NCBI RefSeq assembly: GCF_012641475.1 | Contig: NZ_JABAIL010000003.1 | Location: 186,001-250,000, forward strand | DNA: 64,000 bases | Direction of reading: 5' to 3' | DNA from: Flammeovirga agarivorans | GTDB taxonomy: Bacteria; Bacteroidota; Bacteroidia; Cytophagales; Flammeovirgaceae | Shown: positions 39,530-48,983 of the stretch, in pieces | Numbering within the stretch: the first letter of the stretch is position 1 | Layout: every line of letters starts with the position of its first letter | Program-made: the position numbers and the translations under genes | The notes under the pieces: generated by a model | Told to the model about the DNA's origin: nothing | What the model saw: the letters and a program-made list of their open reading frames with translations, nothing else | Database searches by the model: none

Positions 39530-39591
39530 AGTATAATGTTCCTCTCTGAGACGAAAAACATCAGTAATATTCTTATATTTTAAGTGATTCT

Positions 39592-42500
39592 TTATCCTTT
39601 GTTCATGGTATCTACACTAGCTGAATACTTACCTGGTGTAACACCATACTGTTCTTTGAATAATTTACTGAAGTGTGTCCTATTCTTGAAGCCTGTTAAT
39701 ATCACAACATCGTTTACAGTATTCTTCTTATCTAATAGAAACTCCGCAGCTTTCTTAAGTTTGAAGGAACGTATAATATCCTGTGGAGTAGAATCGGTAA
39801 GGGCTTTTATTTTCCTAAAGAACTGACTGCGACTCATCATCAACTCTCTCGAGAATTCCTCTAAATCAATATTCTCATTTGACAGATTATCTTGTAATAG
39901 TTTAGACAAACCATCTAAGAATTGCTGATCGCTGTCTGATATTTTCTGTTTAGAGATTGGTAATGGCACCTCAGATTTTAAGCGTTCCTGTATCTTACTT
40001 CTATTATTTAAGATGTTTTGTATCGTAGCAACAAGCTGTTTCATCTCAAATGGTTTTGTAAGATAAGCATCTGCTCCAACCGACATCCCTTCTATCTTTT
40101 CATCACTTGAAGATTTTGAAGTAAGTAACACCACAGGTAAATGACTGGTCTGTAGATCGTCTTTTATTTGTCTACACATTTCAAGGCCATTCATCTCTGG
40201 CATCAATATATCACTGATAATAAGACTTGGCCACTCTTCTTCCAAAGCTTTAATACACTCTGCTCCGTTATTAAATGTCTTTACTCTGTAATGTTGAGAA
40301 AGAACATTAGAGACAAAGCTTCTCAGATCAACATTATCTTCAGCATAATAGATCAAACTATCTTTATTACGACCATCTTTAGTAATAAAAGATAAGTCCA
40401 TGTTTTCATTCACAATTCGTTGCTTCTGATCATGGTCTTCCTCTTGTAATACCTCTTCTAATCTTAATTGACTTGGAGCATTTTCCTCAACTACACCCAC
40501 TGGCAATGTAATTTCAAATTTGGTTCCTTTTCCTATTTCACTACTTACTTGAATTTTACCCTTATGAAGGTCAATAATCATCTTAGATAATTCTAGACCG
40601 ATACCCGAACCCACAGAATAAACTTCTTTCTCATCAGATTGGTAGAACCTTTTGAAGACATGCTTCTGATCTTCTTTAGATATTCCGAAACCTGTATCCT
40701 CAATACTAAAACATAGATCCTCTCCCGAGAAAGAGTATGATATTGTAATTTCGTCACTTTCTTTTGTAAACTTAAAGGCGTTATTCAATAAGTTATTGAT
40801 AACCATCTCAAGTTTACCCTTGTCAGCGCGTATGGTTAGTTGATTTGTTTCTCCTACCAGATTTAACTTCTTATTAGAATTAATTGCCAGTTGTTCAAAA
40901 TCCTTTTTTACGTCAGTAATCAAATGTGTAAAGTCAAAAGCAGCTATTTTCAGTTTTAATAAATTTTGATCTGCCTTTCTCACTTCATGCACTTGATTTA
41001 CTAATTGAAGCATCTTCTTCGACTGACGTTGAATCAAATCAATATGTTCATAGGCATCTTTGTTGTTCTCGAACATGTTCCTCAAAACATTAATAGGTCC
41101 ATTAATTAATGTAAGAGGAGTTCTGAACTCATGAGAGATATTCATAAACAATTTCAACCTAGCCGCATCCAATTCTTTTAAACGAGAACTTTCTAAATGC
41201 TCTAATTTAAGCTTATAACGAAGTGACTTGAAACGTAATAAAATACCTATACCAATGCTTAATACCAATAAGAAAACAAACACATAAAAGATCTTAGCAA
41301 AAGTGGTATTCCACCATGGTTCTCGTATTTGTATTTTTAGGCTTTTTACGGCAGACCATTCGTTGTTTGCGTTCGATGCCTGAGCTTCAAAAGTATATTC
41401 ACCAGCAGGAAGAAGGTTATAAGTGGCTATCTTATCTTTTGAAGAAGTGACTCTCCAAGTCGTTTCCTTTGGTAGCAACCTATAACGTAAGTTATGAGTA
41501 TTGGCATTTCTAAAATGAAGAGAGATCAATTCAATACCTAATGAGTTTTGATCGTGATTTAGCTTAATTTTAGCCGTTTCATTCAACCTCTTTTTTAAAA
41601 CTCCTTCTTCATCGTTAGCAGTAATATTCACTTTTGCGTTATGCACTCTTAAATCCCCAAACAATAACTGAGGTTGTTCAGAGTGATATTTAACAGCATA
41701 TGGATCAAAATAACATAAGCCATTATTTCCACCAAAGACCATCCTATCATTTGAAAGTTTTGTGGAGGTAACTTCGAATGATGCCGGAACAATCCCTTCG
41801 TTAGTGGTGAAATTGATAATTTTCTTTGTGCGCGGATCTACTTGGTTAATGCCTCTATTTGTGGCTACCCAAAGACGATTTCCTTTATCAAATTCTATTG
41901 ACATCACATCATTATCATCCAACCCATCCTTTTCTGTGATCTGATCAAAAGAAAATAAACCGTTTGATTCATTGATTTTAATCAATCCTTTCTCTAATAC
42001 ACCAATCCATAATTCATCATTCAAAGTACGACGAATACATGTAACGGAGTTTTCGTAGATGGAAATTTTATTATCCTTATCACGAATTTCTGTGACTTCG
42101 CCACCATCAGATAAGCTCTGATCATTTCTATATTTAAATCGAATCAGCCCTTTGCCATTAGTACAAATCCATAATACATCGTCTTTTGGGTCTGCATAAA
42201 GCATATTCACCAATAAATTGATATCATAACTGATATCTCCTAAATCTTCAACAAAATCTATATTTTTAATTTCCCCTTGGGTATCTAGTTGAATTCTATA
42301 AAGTCGGTCCAACCCTGCCAACCAAATATTTCCATGTCTATCGGTAGTAAATGCTCTTGCCCCTTCATCGATAATTTCCGGAATGTTTTTCACCTGCTTC
42401 CAATCAGAAGACAAGTTTTTCATTCGGAAAATCCCTTTTCTTCTACTTCCTCCCCAAATTGCTCCAAACTGATCTCTTGTAACTCTAGAAATTCTCTGAT

Positions 42501-43701
42501 TATTGACTTTTGGATGTTCAAGATTAATGATCTGCTGTGTTCTTAAATCAACAACCTTATTTTCATTGGCATTTAAGGTGATGTAAACTTTATCAGGACC
42601 AAAAGGTAAAATATTAAGTACCTGTGACGATCGATTTTCACTATACTTCTCTTTTAAAGCCGAATATTTAAAAGTAGGTTGTTCATTAAAAAACTGAAAA
42701 AATCCCTGATTAAAGCTACCAATCCACCCACCCTTGTTTGTGAGAGCAATACTACTTAAACGCGTAAAATCATCCCTAAAGGTATGGAAAACAATACTTT
42801 GCCCGATATTTTTAACGTAAGATGGAGAAGGTATTAAAGCAACTTTATTATTATTTTTCATGAGCCAAAGCTCCCCCTCATCACTCAGCTTTAATTTAGA
42901 AAACTTCTGATTATCAAGAACTTTAGAGACAAATGAGATGGATTTACCCTCTTTATTATAGTTAAATACATATAGATCGAAATAACTAAGTGCATAGATC
43001 TGCTTGTTACCATCGAACGTCACATCAACACAATATTCTAATTGCCCACCTAATATATATATCTTCCGTCCTGTGAATGGATCAAATTGAATTAAGCCCC
43101 TGTTTGTTGCTAATAATATTTGGTCATCGACAAAATGAGAGATCTTAAATGTCTTATAATTTTTATTCTCAATTTTAAGAGGGTGTACCTTTTTTTCTAA
43201 AGCATAAGTGGTCTTATTAAACATCAATAAGTCACCAAGAATAGTATTACAAATGATGTAATTCTCTGTTTCCTCTATATCATTTATTGGAGTATTCTTT
43301 GTCTCTTCTAGTTCGTATAAACTTTCAAAACGATCTTCTTCGTATCTGTATAGTGTTATGCCTTTCTCTGTTCCAATAATGATGTTGTTCTTTGAGTCTT
43401 TGAACAGAGTTGTAATTCTATTACTCCCTAAGGCAGGAAAGTCCTCCTTAAAAAATGTTTTGAACTCATAACCATCATATAGATTAAGTCCTTTAAAAGT
43501 CCCTATCCACACAAAACCTTGATGATCTACCTCTAAAGACGTTACACCAAAGTGAGAAAGTCCTTCATTATAAGTAAGATGATTTGAGATATTTATACTT
43601 CTATCATTACCAAAAGCAGCAAGAGAAGTAATCATCATTATAACACAGGTAATTACAAATATGACGTATTTAATCATTGATTTCGACAGTGAAAAAATCA
43701 T
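39592..43701 (-). CDS. Hybrid two-component system regulator (HTCS), carrageenan-locus sensor
   Basis: 1369 residues; ATG at codon 9 is an alternative start. Order: a membrane/signal segment, a periplasmic Reg_prop beta-propeller (about 30-680, repeats such as GFVWIGTFKGLNLYD, GNRLWVATNRGINQV), a Y_Y_Y domain (about 690-780) and a transmembrane helix near 790-810. Then follow a histidine kinase with phospho-acceptor His857 (NISHEFRTPLTL), an ATPase domain with GFGISKEDQ, a receiver domain with Asp1164 (ISDILMPEMNG), and an AraC helix-turn-helix (about 1265-1365, FSRELMMSRSQFFRKIKAL). HTCS proteins bind an oligosaccharide outside the inner membrane and switch on the linked locus. Its location next to the carrageenan genes suggests a carrageenan oligosaccharide signal. 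Confidence 0.95.
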   Translation of the reverse strand: MIFSLSKSMIKYVIFVITCVIMMITSLAAFGNDRSINISNHLTYNEGLSHFGVTSLEVDHQGFVWIGTFKGLNLYDGYEFKTFFKEDFPALGSNRITTLFKDSKNNIIIGTEKGITLYRYEEDRFESLYELEETKNTPINDIEETENYIICNTILGDLLMFNKTTYALEKKVHPLKIENKNYKTFKISHFVDDQILLATNRGLIQFDPFTGRKIYILGGQLEYCVDVTFDGNKQIYALSYFDLYVFNYNKEGKSISFVSKVLDNQKFSKLKLSDEGELWLMKNNNKVALIPSPSYVKNIGQSIVFHTFRDDFTRLSSIALTNKGGWIGSFNQGFFQFFNEQPTFKYSALKEKYSENRSSQVLNILPFGPDKVYITLNANENKVVDLRTQQIINLEHPKVNNQRISRVTRDQFGAIWGGSRRKGIFRMKNLSSDWKQVKNIPEIIDEGARAFTTDRHGNIWLAGLDRLYRIQLDTQGEIKNIDFVEDLGDISYDINLLVNMLYADPKDDVLWICTNGKGLIRFKYRNDQSLSDGGEVTEIRDKDNKISIYENSVTCIRRTLNDELWIGVLEKGLIKINESNGLFSFDQITEKDGLDDNDVMSIEFDKGNRLWVATNRGINQVDPRTKKIINFTTNEGIVPASFEVTSTKLSNDRMVFGGNNGLCYFDPYAVKYHSEQPQLLFGDLRVHNAKVNITANDEEGVLKKRLNETAKIKLNHDQNSLGIELISLHFRNANTHNLRYRLLPKETTWRVTSSKDKIATYNLLPAGEYTFEAQASNANNEWSAVKSLKIQIREPWWNTTFAKIFYVFVFLLVLSIGIGILLRFKSLRYKLKLEHLESSRLKELDAARLKLFMNISHEFRTPLTLINGPINVLRNMFENNKDAYEHIDLIQRQSKKMLQLVNQVHEVRKADQNLLKLKIAAFDFTHLITDVKKDFEQLAINSNKKLNLVGETNQLTIRADKGKLEMVINNLLNNAFKFTKESDEITISYSFSGEDLCFSIEDTGFGISKEDQKHVFKRFYQSDEKEVYSVGSGIGLELSKMIIDLHKGKIQVSSEIGKGTKFEITLPVGVVEENAPSQLRLEEVLQEEDHDQKQRIVNENMDLSFITKDGRNKDSLIYYAEDNVDLRSFVSNVLSQHYRVKTFNNGAECIKALEEEWPSLIISDILMPEMNGLEMCRQIKDDLQTSHLPVVLLTSKSSSDEKIEGMSVGADAYLTKPFEMKQLVATIQNILNNRSKIQERLKSEVPLPISKQKISDSDQQFLDGLSKLLQDNLSNENIDLEEFSRELMMSRSQFFRKIKALTDSTPQDIIRSFKLKKAAEFLLDKKNTVNDVVILTGFKNRTHFSKLFKEQYGVTPGKYSASVDTMNKG

Positions 43702-43944
43702 ATTATATCTGAAGAATAAAGCAAACGCTCGTCTAGAATAAAAAATATATCAACCCTCTAAAACAGTAGAGTTTGACCCCAAATATGAATATAAAACATA
43801 TTTCTCTTAAAAATAGGTTGAGGTACACATTCGGTAATTTTTAATCATAATTTGGATAAGAATAAGGAAGAAAAATTCGTGAGTTTAAAAGTACTTTGTA
43901 ATTAAGGATTATTGTTATTATCAAATTTTAAGCTTTCTATAAAT

Positions 43945-44820
43945 ATGTATAGACTGACAATCGTCATGCTTGTCATTATTCACCTGATGGGTTGTAAACA
44001 GAACCATCAACAACAAATAACGAAGAGTGTGATACAAAAAGAACTACTTCCGTTTATATTACAATCAAGTACCCTCCCTCAGTACTGGCAACTCAACCAT
44101 AAGTTAAGTGATGAGTTTAATAGCACTGCTATTGATACGGCCAAGTGGAACGTTCAAGGTATAAATAACTATAGTAATAATTGGAAAGGTAATGCCCCCT
44201 CACAGTTTAAACATAGTAATATATATCTAGATAGTGGAATTTTAGTGATTCAATCCGCTTGGGATCCCAACTATAAATTTTCTGAGGCGAAGTATAATGG
44301 CATCGCTTATGAAAATGTTACAACAGGCAAGATCTTAAGTAAGCATGATATCACTCATGGGTTTATTGAAATAAAGGCTAAAATCCCACCTTCTAAAATT
44401 TCTAATATCTTTGGTGTTAAAGGACAATTCAATGAGTTTCAAATCTTTGAACAATATGAAAGTAACTTCTCCTCACCACAACAATCCTTAACTTTAAATT
44501 CTATACAGTTAACTCAACAACCCATTTTTAATAAGGTAAATATCTTTAATTTACCTTTGGAAGTAGCACTTAGTAATGATTTCCATATTTATGGCTGTGA
44601 GTGGAATGCCCATGAAGTAAAGCTATATTTTGATGGGAAACTAATATATAAGACTCAGAAAGATCAACTGTTATGGTCTAAGCTCAATAATACATTAAAG
44701 TTATATGCAAGTTCGGAAACGAACCATAAAAAAGGATTACCAAATGAGACTGATTTACCCTCATACTATGAGATAGATTATATCAGAGTGTGGAATCCAA
44801 CTTCATTTGCAAGCAAGTAG
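43945..44820 (+). CDS. GH16-fold lipoprotein with altered active site
   Basis: 291 residues from the ATG at 43945; a TTG start 11 codons earlier would spoil the signal. The lipoprotein signal ends HLMGC (Cys17). The GH16 fold is recognisable: LSDEFNSTAIDTAKWN, GKILSKHDITHGFIEIKAKIP, FHIYGCEWNAHEVKLYFDGKLIY and YYEIDYIRVWNP. The active-site strand reads NEFQIFEQ, keeping Glu164 and Glu169 but with Gln166 where catalytic GH16 enzymes have Asp. The preceding FWLY segment is shortened or lost. It is probably weakly active or a binding protein, for example a surface glycan receptor. It is transcribed divergently from the HTCS gene with its own terminator. Confidence 0.8.
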   Translation: MYRLTIVMLVIIHLMGCKQNHQQQITKSVIQKELLPFILQSSTLPQYWQLNHKLSDEFNSTAIDTAKWNVQGINNYSNNWKGNAPSQFKHSNIYLDSGILVIQSAWDPNYKFSEAKYNGIAYENVTTGKILSKHDITHGFIEIKAKIPPSKISNIFGVKGQFNEFQIFEQYESNFSSPQQSLTLNSIQLTQQPIFNKVNIFNLPLEVALSNDFHIYGCEWNAHEVKLYFDGKLIYKTQKDQLLWSKLNNTLKLYASSETNHKKGLPNETDLPSYYEIDYIRVWNPTSFASK

Positions 44821-44846
44821 ATTAGTAAAACGGAATATATATAAAT

Positions 44847-44881
44847 AAAAAAAGGTCGTACCATTTGGTCGACCTTTTTTG
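44847..44881 (+). terminator. Terminator of GH16-fold lipoprotein gene
   Basis: AAAAAAAGGTCG / CGACCTTTTTT stem with an 11-base loop, 26 bases after the stop codon. Confidence 0.8.
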
Positions 44882-45151
44882 CTTGTATCTAAAATGCTTT
44901 GTTAAAATGTAATTGTTTAAATAGATGTGTAATTTCTTTCGTTTGCTTTATTCTGTGTTCAATATAATTATACGCTATGAATTGAAGGGTGGTTTGGTAG
45001 AAAAAATATTATTAGTGGTAAAAAATAATTTTAGAATAACCGGAATATGAAACTTAATAACAGTTTAATGAAAAATGATCACTCAAAAACGGAGTATATA
45101 TATGTGTAGTTCAATTAATAGTGATTATAACATACCCAAAAACGATTTTTT
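44882..45151. other. Gene-poor intergenic stretch
   Basis: No coding frame of note on either strand and no RNA gene recognised. It lies between the carrageenan locus and a cluster of small elements before aconitase B. Confidence 0.5.
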
Positions 45152-45180
45152 AATATCGATATTTTTTGCCCTTATCGATA
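45152..45180. promoter_or_regulatory. Paired TATCGATA palindromes, possible operator
   Basis: The 12-bp palindrome AATATCGATATT is followed by a second TATCGATA with 19 bp between centres, about two helical turns. It lies 45 bases before the orphan terminator at 45225, so it may control a short RNA. Confidence 0.3.
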
Positions 45181-45224
45181 ATGCTTTGTTGAGATGATGA
45201 TAGTTTAAAGATGTAAAGATTTTA

Positions 45225-45257
45225 CAGCCTGATTCAGTTGAGTCAGGCTGTTTTTGT
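45225..45257 (+). terminator. Orphan rho-independent terminator
   Basis: Stem ACAGCCTGA / TCAGGCTGT extended inward by TTC/GAG, with an AGTT loop and then TTTTTG. No plus-strand gene precedes it after the terminator at 44881, so a small RNA of under 350 bases is implied. Confidence 0.75.
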
Positions 45258-45369
45258 TTATTTCTTTCCGATGTCAAGCTAGATAATATATACCAGATAC
45301 TAGTACAGTAAATATAATTAAAATACTATATATCAGATATTTAACATCATTATGTATTATATTAATGGA

Positions 45370-45483
45370 ATGAAAACTCAAAATACATCATTATATCGTT
45401 CAAAAATTGAAGAGATTTTAGCATTTGGAATTCAATTCATCACCATTGTGTCTTTATTGATGGGTATCATTATTAATTTATAA
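45370..45483 (+). CDS. Possible 37-residue single-pass membrane microprotein
   Basis: An ATG-TAA frame of 37 codons with a soluble, charged N-terminus (MKTQNTSLYRSKIEEIL) and a C-terminal hydrophobic helix (FGIQFITIVSLLMGIIINL). This clean layout of a short amphipathic head plus one transmembrane helix is typical of real membrane microproteins. No homologue is recognised. There is no adjacent terminator before the next small frame. Confidence 0.4.
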   Translation: MKTQNTSLYRSKIEEILAFGIQFITIVSLLMGIIINL

Positions 45484-45597
45484 AATTGCCCCTTATCTAC
45501 CTTATGATTAAAGCATTTGAATAATTTCCTGCTCTAATAAAGGTCTAAAAACTAGAAACATCATTTTATGATGAATCAGTAAAACCAATAGCTCAGA

Positions 45598-45669
45598 ATG
45601 ACAGAATTAGAATTAATCATGGATCTTTTTAAGCATCTGGATCGTCAAGGTCCTGGAAGTAAGATATAA
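45598..45669 (+). pseudogene. Possible 5-prime remnant of a SAM-dependent methyltransferase gene
   Basis: The frame ATG to TAA encodes 23 residues including LIMDLFKHLDRQGPGS. I recognise the pattern of a short helix followed by RQGPGS as the N-terminus of a class of small SAM-dependent methyltransferases, in which several hundred codons should follow. Here it stops after two more codons and runs into the aconitase terminator. The simplest explanation is a deletion remnant; a free-standing peptide is possible. Confidence 0.4.
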
Positions 45670-45674
45670 AAATA

Positions 45675-45716
45675 TAAAAGGCCTACCCAACAGCTTGTTG
45701 AATAGGCCTTTATTAT
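45675..45716. terminator. Terminator of aconitase gene (bidirectional)
   Basis: AAAGGCCTA / TAGGCCTTT stem with an inner CAACA / TGTTG extension and T-rich flanks on both strands. Confidence 0.8.
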
Positions 45717-45745
45717 TTTTACAACTTATATAAGTTGTGGATTGT

Positions 45746-48529
45746 CTAGTTTGAAGTTAACAACTTAGATGAAGGCTTGAACTTCGTTAAGTTGATATCT
45801 TTAACAGCTCTTTCGTATTCCTCTAATGTAGGAGTTCTACCTAAGATAGTAGAAAGTACTACAACTGGAGTTGAAGATAATAACGACTCACCTTTCTTCT
45901 CTGATGAATCTTTTACAACTCTACCTTGGAATAAACGAGTTGAAGTAGCCATTACAGTATCACCTGGCTCAGCTTTCTCTTGGTTACCCATACATAAGTT
46001 ACAACCAGGACGCTCTAAGTAAAGCATTTTTTCGTATTTCGTACGAGCAGCACCTTTTGGAGCATCATCGTCGAATTCGAAACCTGAGTACTTTTGTAAT
46101 ACTTCCCAATCACCTTCTGCTTTTAACTCATCCACAATGTTGTATGTTGGAGGAGCAACAACTAGAGGTGCTTTGAATTCTACTTTACCATGTAACTCTT
46201 CAATGTTTTTCAACATTTGAGCTAAGATCTTCATATCACCTTTGTGAACCATACAAGAACCAATGAAACCAAGGTCTACTTGTCTGTCGCCGCCATAGTA
46301 AGATAAAGGTCTAATTGTATCGTGAGTATAACGCTTCGATACATCTTCGTTGTAAACGTCTGGATCGGCAATCATTGGCTCAGCAATTTCATCAAGATCT
46401 ACAACAACTTCAGCAAAGTATTTCGCATCTGAATCCGGAGTCAATGGAGGTTTATCACCTGACTTGATTTCAGCAATACGCTTATTCGCTTTGTTGATTA
46501 ATCCTTGAAGAACCGCTTTTTCGTTGTCCATACCCTTCTCAATCATGATTTGGATTCTAGACTTAGCGATCTCTAATGATTCGATTAACGTTTCATCTTC
46601 TGAGATACAGATAGATGCTTTTGCTTTCATTTCAGCTGTCCAGTCAGTGAAAGTAAACGCTTGGTCAGCAGTTAAAGTACCAATATGTACCTCAATTACT
46701 CTACCTTGGAATACGTTGTCACCGCTAAATTGCTTCAACATTTGTTGTTGTGTTGCGTGTACAACATCACGGAAGTCCATGTAAGACTTCATGCTACCTT
46801 TGAAAGTAACTTTTACAGACTCAGGAATTGGCATTGAAGCTTCACCAGTTGCTAAAGCTAATGCTACTGTACCTGAATCGGCACCAAAGGCAACACCTTT
46901 TGACATTCTTGTATGCGAGTCACCACCAATGATGATATCCCAATCTGAAACAGTAATGTCGTTTAATACTTTATGAATTACGTCAGTCATTGAGTGATAA
47001 ACACCTTTAGGGTCTCTCGCTGTAATTAAACCGAAGTCGTTCATAAACTTCATCAACTTAGGAATGTTAGCTTGTGCTTTCTTATCCCAAACTGATGCAG
47101 TGTGACAACCTGATTGGTAAGCACCATCTACGATTGGTGAGATTACCGTTGCTGCCATTGATTCTAACTCTTGAGAAGTCATTAAACCTGTAGTATCTTG
47201 AGAACCTACGATGTTCACTTCTACACGAACGTCAGAACCTGCATGAAGTACACGACCTTCTAAGTCTGTACCTACTGCATTTTTATTGAAGATCTTTTCT
47301 ACTGCTGTTAAACCTTGACCTTCATGAGAGATCTCTTTTGAAGGAGCAAATACTACTGGTGCAGTTACACCTAAAGTTTTCGCAGCGAAAGATTGTAATT
47401 TCTTACCAAATACAACAGCATAAGAACCACCTGCTTTGATAAACTCAACTTTTTGAGGAGTTAAAGAAGCAGAGATATCGATTAACTCTTGGTCACCGTT
47501 GTATAATTTTTTCTCTTTTGTATTGATAGTTAAAACAGTACCTGTTTCAACAGAGTAAGCTTGTTCTAATACTGGCTCACCGTCAGCATCAACTACAACT
47601 TTACCGTTAGCATCTTTTTGCTTCACCCAGTTTTGAAGGTCAATACCAATACCACCTGTTACACCAACTGTCGTTAAGAAGATTGGTGAGATACCGTTAG
47701 TACCTGCAATAATTGGAGCGATGTTTACGAAAGGAACGTAAGGAGAACCAGGAACACCTGTCCAAAGTGCTACGTTGTTTACACCCGACATTCTCGATGA
47801 ACCTACACCCATTGTACCTTTCTCAGCGATTAACATTACTCGCTTATCAGGATGTTGCTCTTTTAATGCAGAAAGAGCTGCTTGTTGTTCTTTATTGTGC
47901 TCGAAGATACACTGTCCATGTAATTCACGGTCTGATCTTGAGTGAGCGTCTGCACCTGGTGAAAGTAAATCTGTAGAGATATCACCTTCTCCTGCGATAA
48001 ATGTTACAATTTTAATTTCTTCATCAACTTCAGGAAGTTTTGTGAAGAATTCAGCTTGAGCATAGCTTTCTAGGATATCTTTAGCAACAGCATTGTCTGC
48101 TTTGTACGCTGCTTCAAGACGCTCCATATCTGCGTCATAAAGGAACACTTGTGTCTTAAGTACTTTTGCTGCCGCATCAGCTATTGCTGCATCAGTACCT
48201 AAAGCTAAGTCTAAAAGTACTTCAATAGAAGGTCCACCTTTCATATGAGACAATTGCTCAAATGCAGATTCCGATGAAATTTCTTCTACTTTTGACTCAC
48301 CTAAAATGATTTCTTTTAAAAATTTCGCCTTTACACCTGCAGCACTTGTTGTACCCGGTAATGTATTATAAATGAAAAACTTAAGAGAATCGTCTCGGTG
48401 TTCATTATTAGCATCTTTAATTTGTGCAATGACCTCACTTAATAATTCAGCGTCATCAATCGGCTTTGGGTGAAGTCCTTGAGTTTTTCGTTCCTCAATC
48501 TCGTTCAGGTATTCGCTATATTTGCTCAT
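45746..48529 (-). CDS. acnB: Aconitase B (bifunctional aconitate hydratase / 2-methylisocitrate dehydratase)
   Basis: 927 residues. It interconverts citrate and isocitrate in the TCA cycle. AcnB features: the N-terminal HEAT-like helical domain starting YSEYLNEIEERK, then the swivel domain before the catalytic domains (inverted order relative to AcnA). The iron-sulfur cysteines are in GSCMVHKGD and ERPGCNLCMGN near the C-terminus, with SDWDIIIGGDSHTRMSKGVAFGADSG in the core. Length is slightly above the E. coli enzyme (about 865). It is a single gene with its own terminator and a 450-base upstream gap. Confidence 0.96.
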   Translation of the reverse strand: MSKYSEYLNEIEERKTQGLHPKPIDDAELLSEVIAQIKDANNEHRDDSLKFFIYNTLPGTTSAAGVKAKFLKEIILGESKVEEISSESAFEQLSHMKGGPSIEVLLDLALGTDAAIADAAAKVLKTQVFLYDADMERLEAAYKADNAVAKDILESYAQAEFFTKLPEVDEEIKIVTFIAGEGDISTDLLSPGADAHSRSDRELHGQCIFEHNKEQQAALSALKEQHPDKRVMLIAEKGTMGVGSSRMSGVNNVALWTGVPGSPYVPFVNIAPIIAGTNGISPIFLTTVGVTGGIGIDLQNWVKQKDANGKVVVDADGEPVLEQAYSVETGTVLTINTKEKKLYNGDQELIDISASLTPQKVEFIKAGGSYAVVFGKKLQSFAAKTLGVTAPVVFAPSKEISHEGQGLTAVEKIFNKNAVGTDLEGRVLHAGSDVRVEVNIVGSQDTTGLMTSQELESMAATVISPIVDGAYQSGCHTASVWDKKAQANIPKLMKFMNDFGLITARDPKGVYHSMTDVIHKVLNDITVSDWDIIIGGDSHTRMSKGVAFGADSGTVALALATGEASMPIPESVKVTFKGSMKSYMDFRDVVHATQQQMLKQFSGDNVFQGRVIEVHIGTLTADQAFTFTDWTAEMKAKASICISEDETLIESLEIAKSRIQIMIEKGMDNEKAVLQGLINKANKRIAEIKSGDKPPLTPDSDAKYFAEVVVDLDEIAEPMIADPDVYNEDVSKRYTHDTIRPLSYYGGDRQVDLGFIGSCMVHKGDMKILAQMLKNIEELHGKVEFKAPLVVAPPTYNIVDELKAEGDWEVLQKYSGFEFDDDAPKGAARTKYEKMLYLERPGCNLCMGNQEKAEPGDTVMATSTRLFQGRVVKDSSEKKGESLLSSTPVVVLSTILGRTPTLEEYERAVKDINLTKFKPSSKLLTSN

Positions 48530-48914
48530 AAAAAAGTTTGTTAATTACATCAAGTTGAGATCAATAAGTCGCACTTATATTTTCAGAGTAAGTATTACCT
48601 ATTATTTATCATCCCTCAATGACAAATCTCATGGTTTATTTTATTTACTGCAAAAATAAAGATTAATTTTGAAAATAACTCCTTGATAGTCTATTTATAT
48701 AGTTTAATTATTTTCAAAGATATATGAATTAGCTTAACAATTAGGTAGTTTTGTTGAATTTTCTTTGTCATTGTCTCAATAAAACCAATGATTTGGAACT
48801 AAATACGAAGACGACATTTCTCAGATTTAAGAAGGCTATATCTTATGTAAGGTTTGCCTATATAGTCCCCACAATATCAGATCATTTCAGTCAAATTCAA
48901 AGTTTTTAATACAT
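48530..48914. other. Intergenic region upstream of acnB
   Basis: No coding frame recognised. It should hold the acnB promoter on the minus strand; apart from one TAnnTTTG-type box I see no other signal. Confidence 0.4.
48651..48658 (-). promoter_or_regulatory. Candidate Bacteroidota -7 box (TATTTTTG) for acnB
   Basis: Matches the Bacteroidota sigma consensus TAnnTTTG on the minus strand, about 120 bases before the acnB ATG. No good -33 TTG partner was found, so this is tentative. Confidence 0.25.
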
Positions 48915-48956
48915 CTAAAAAATTAAAACCTCAACAGCAACGCCATTGAGGTTTAT
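48915..48956 (-). terminator. Terminator of RND efflux operon
   Basis: Stem AAACCTCAA / TTGAGGTTT with an 11-base loop, followed on the minus strand by a T-rich run (TTTTAATTTTTT), 28 bases after the adaptor stop. Confidence 0.8.
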
Positions 48957-48983
48957 GTATGATGAAATGAATAAAATCTACAG

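Noticed and set aside
45152-45180. dif or phage attachment site
   Set aside because: The TATCGATA pair is palindromic but lacks the two unequal 11-bp Xer half-sites, and no integrase gene is near.
47713-47976. 87-codon plus-strand frame opposite acnB
   Set aside because: Antisense shadow of a highly conserved enzyme gene, with no start signal or domain.
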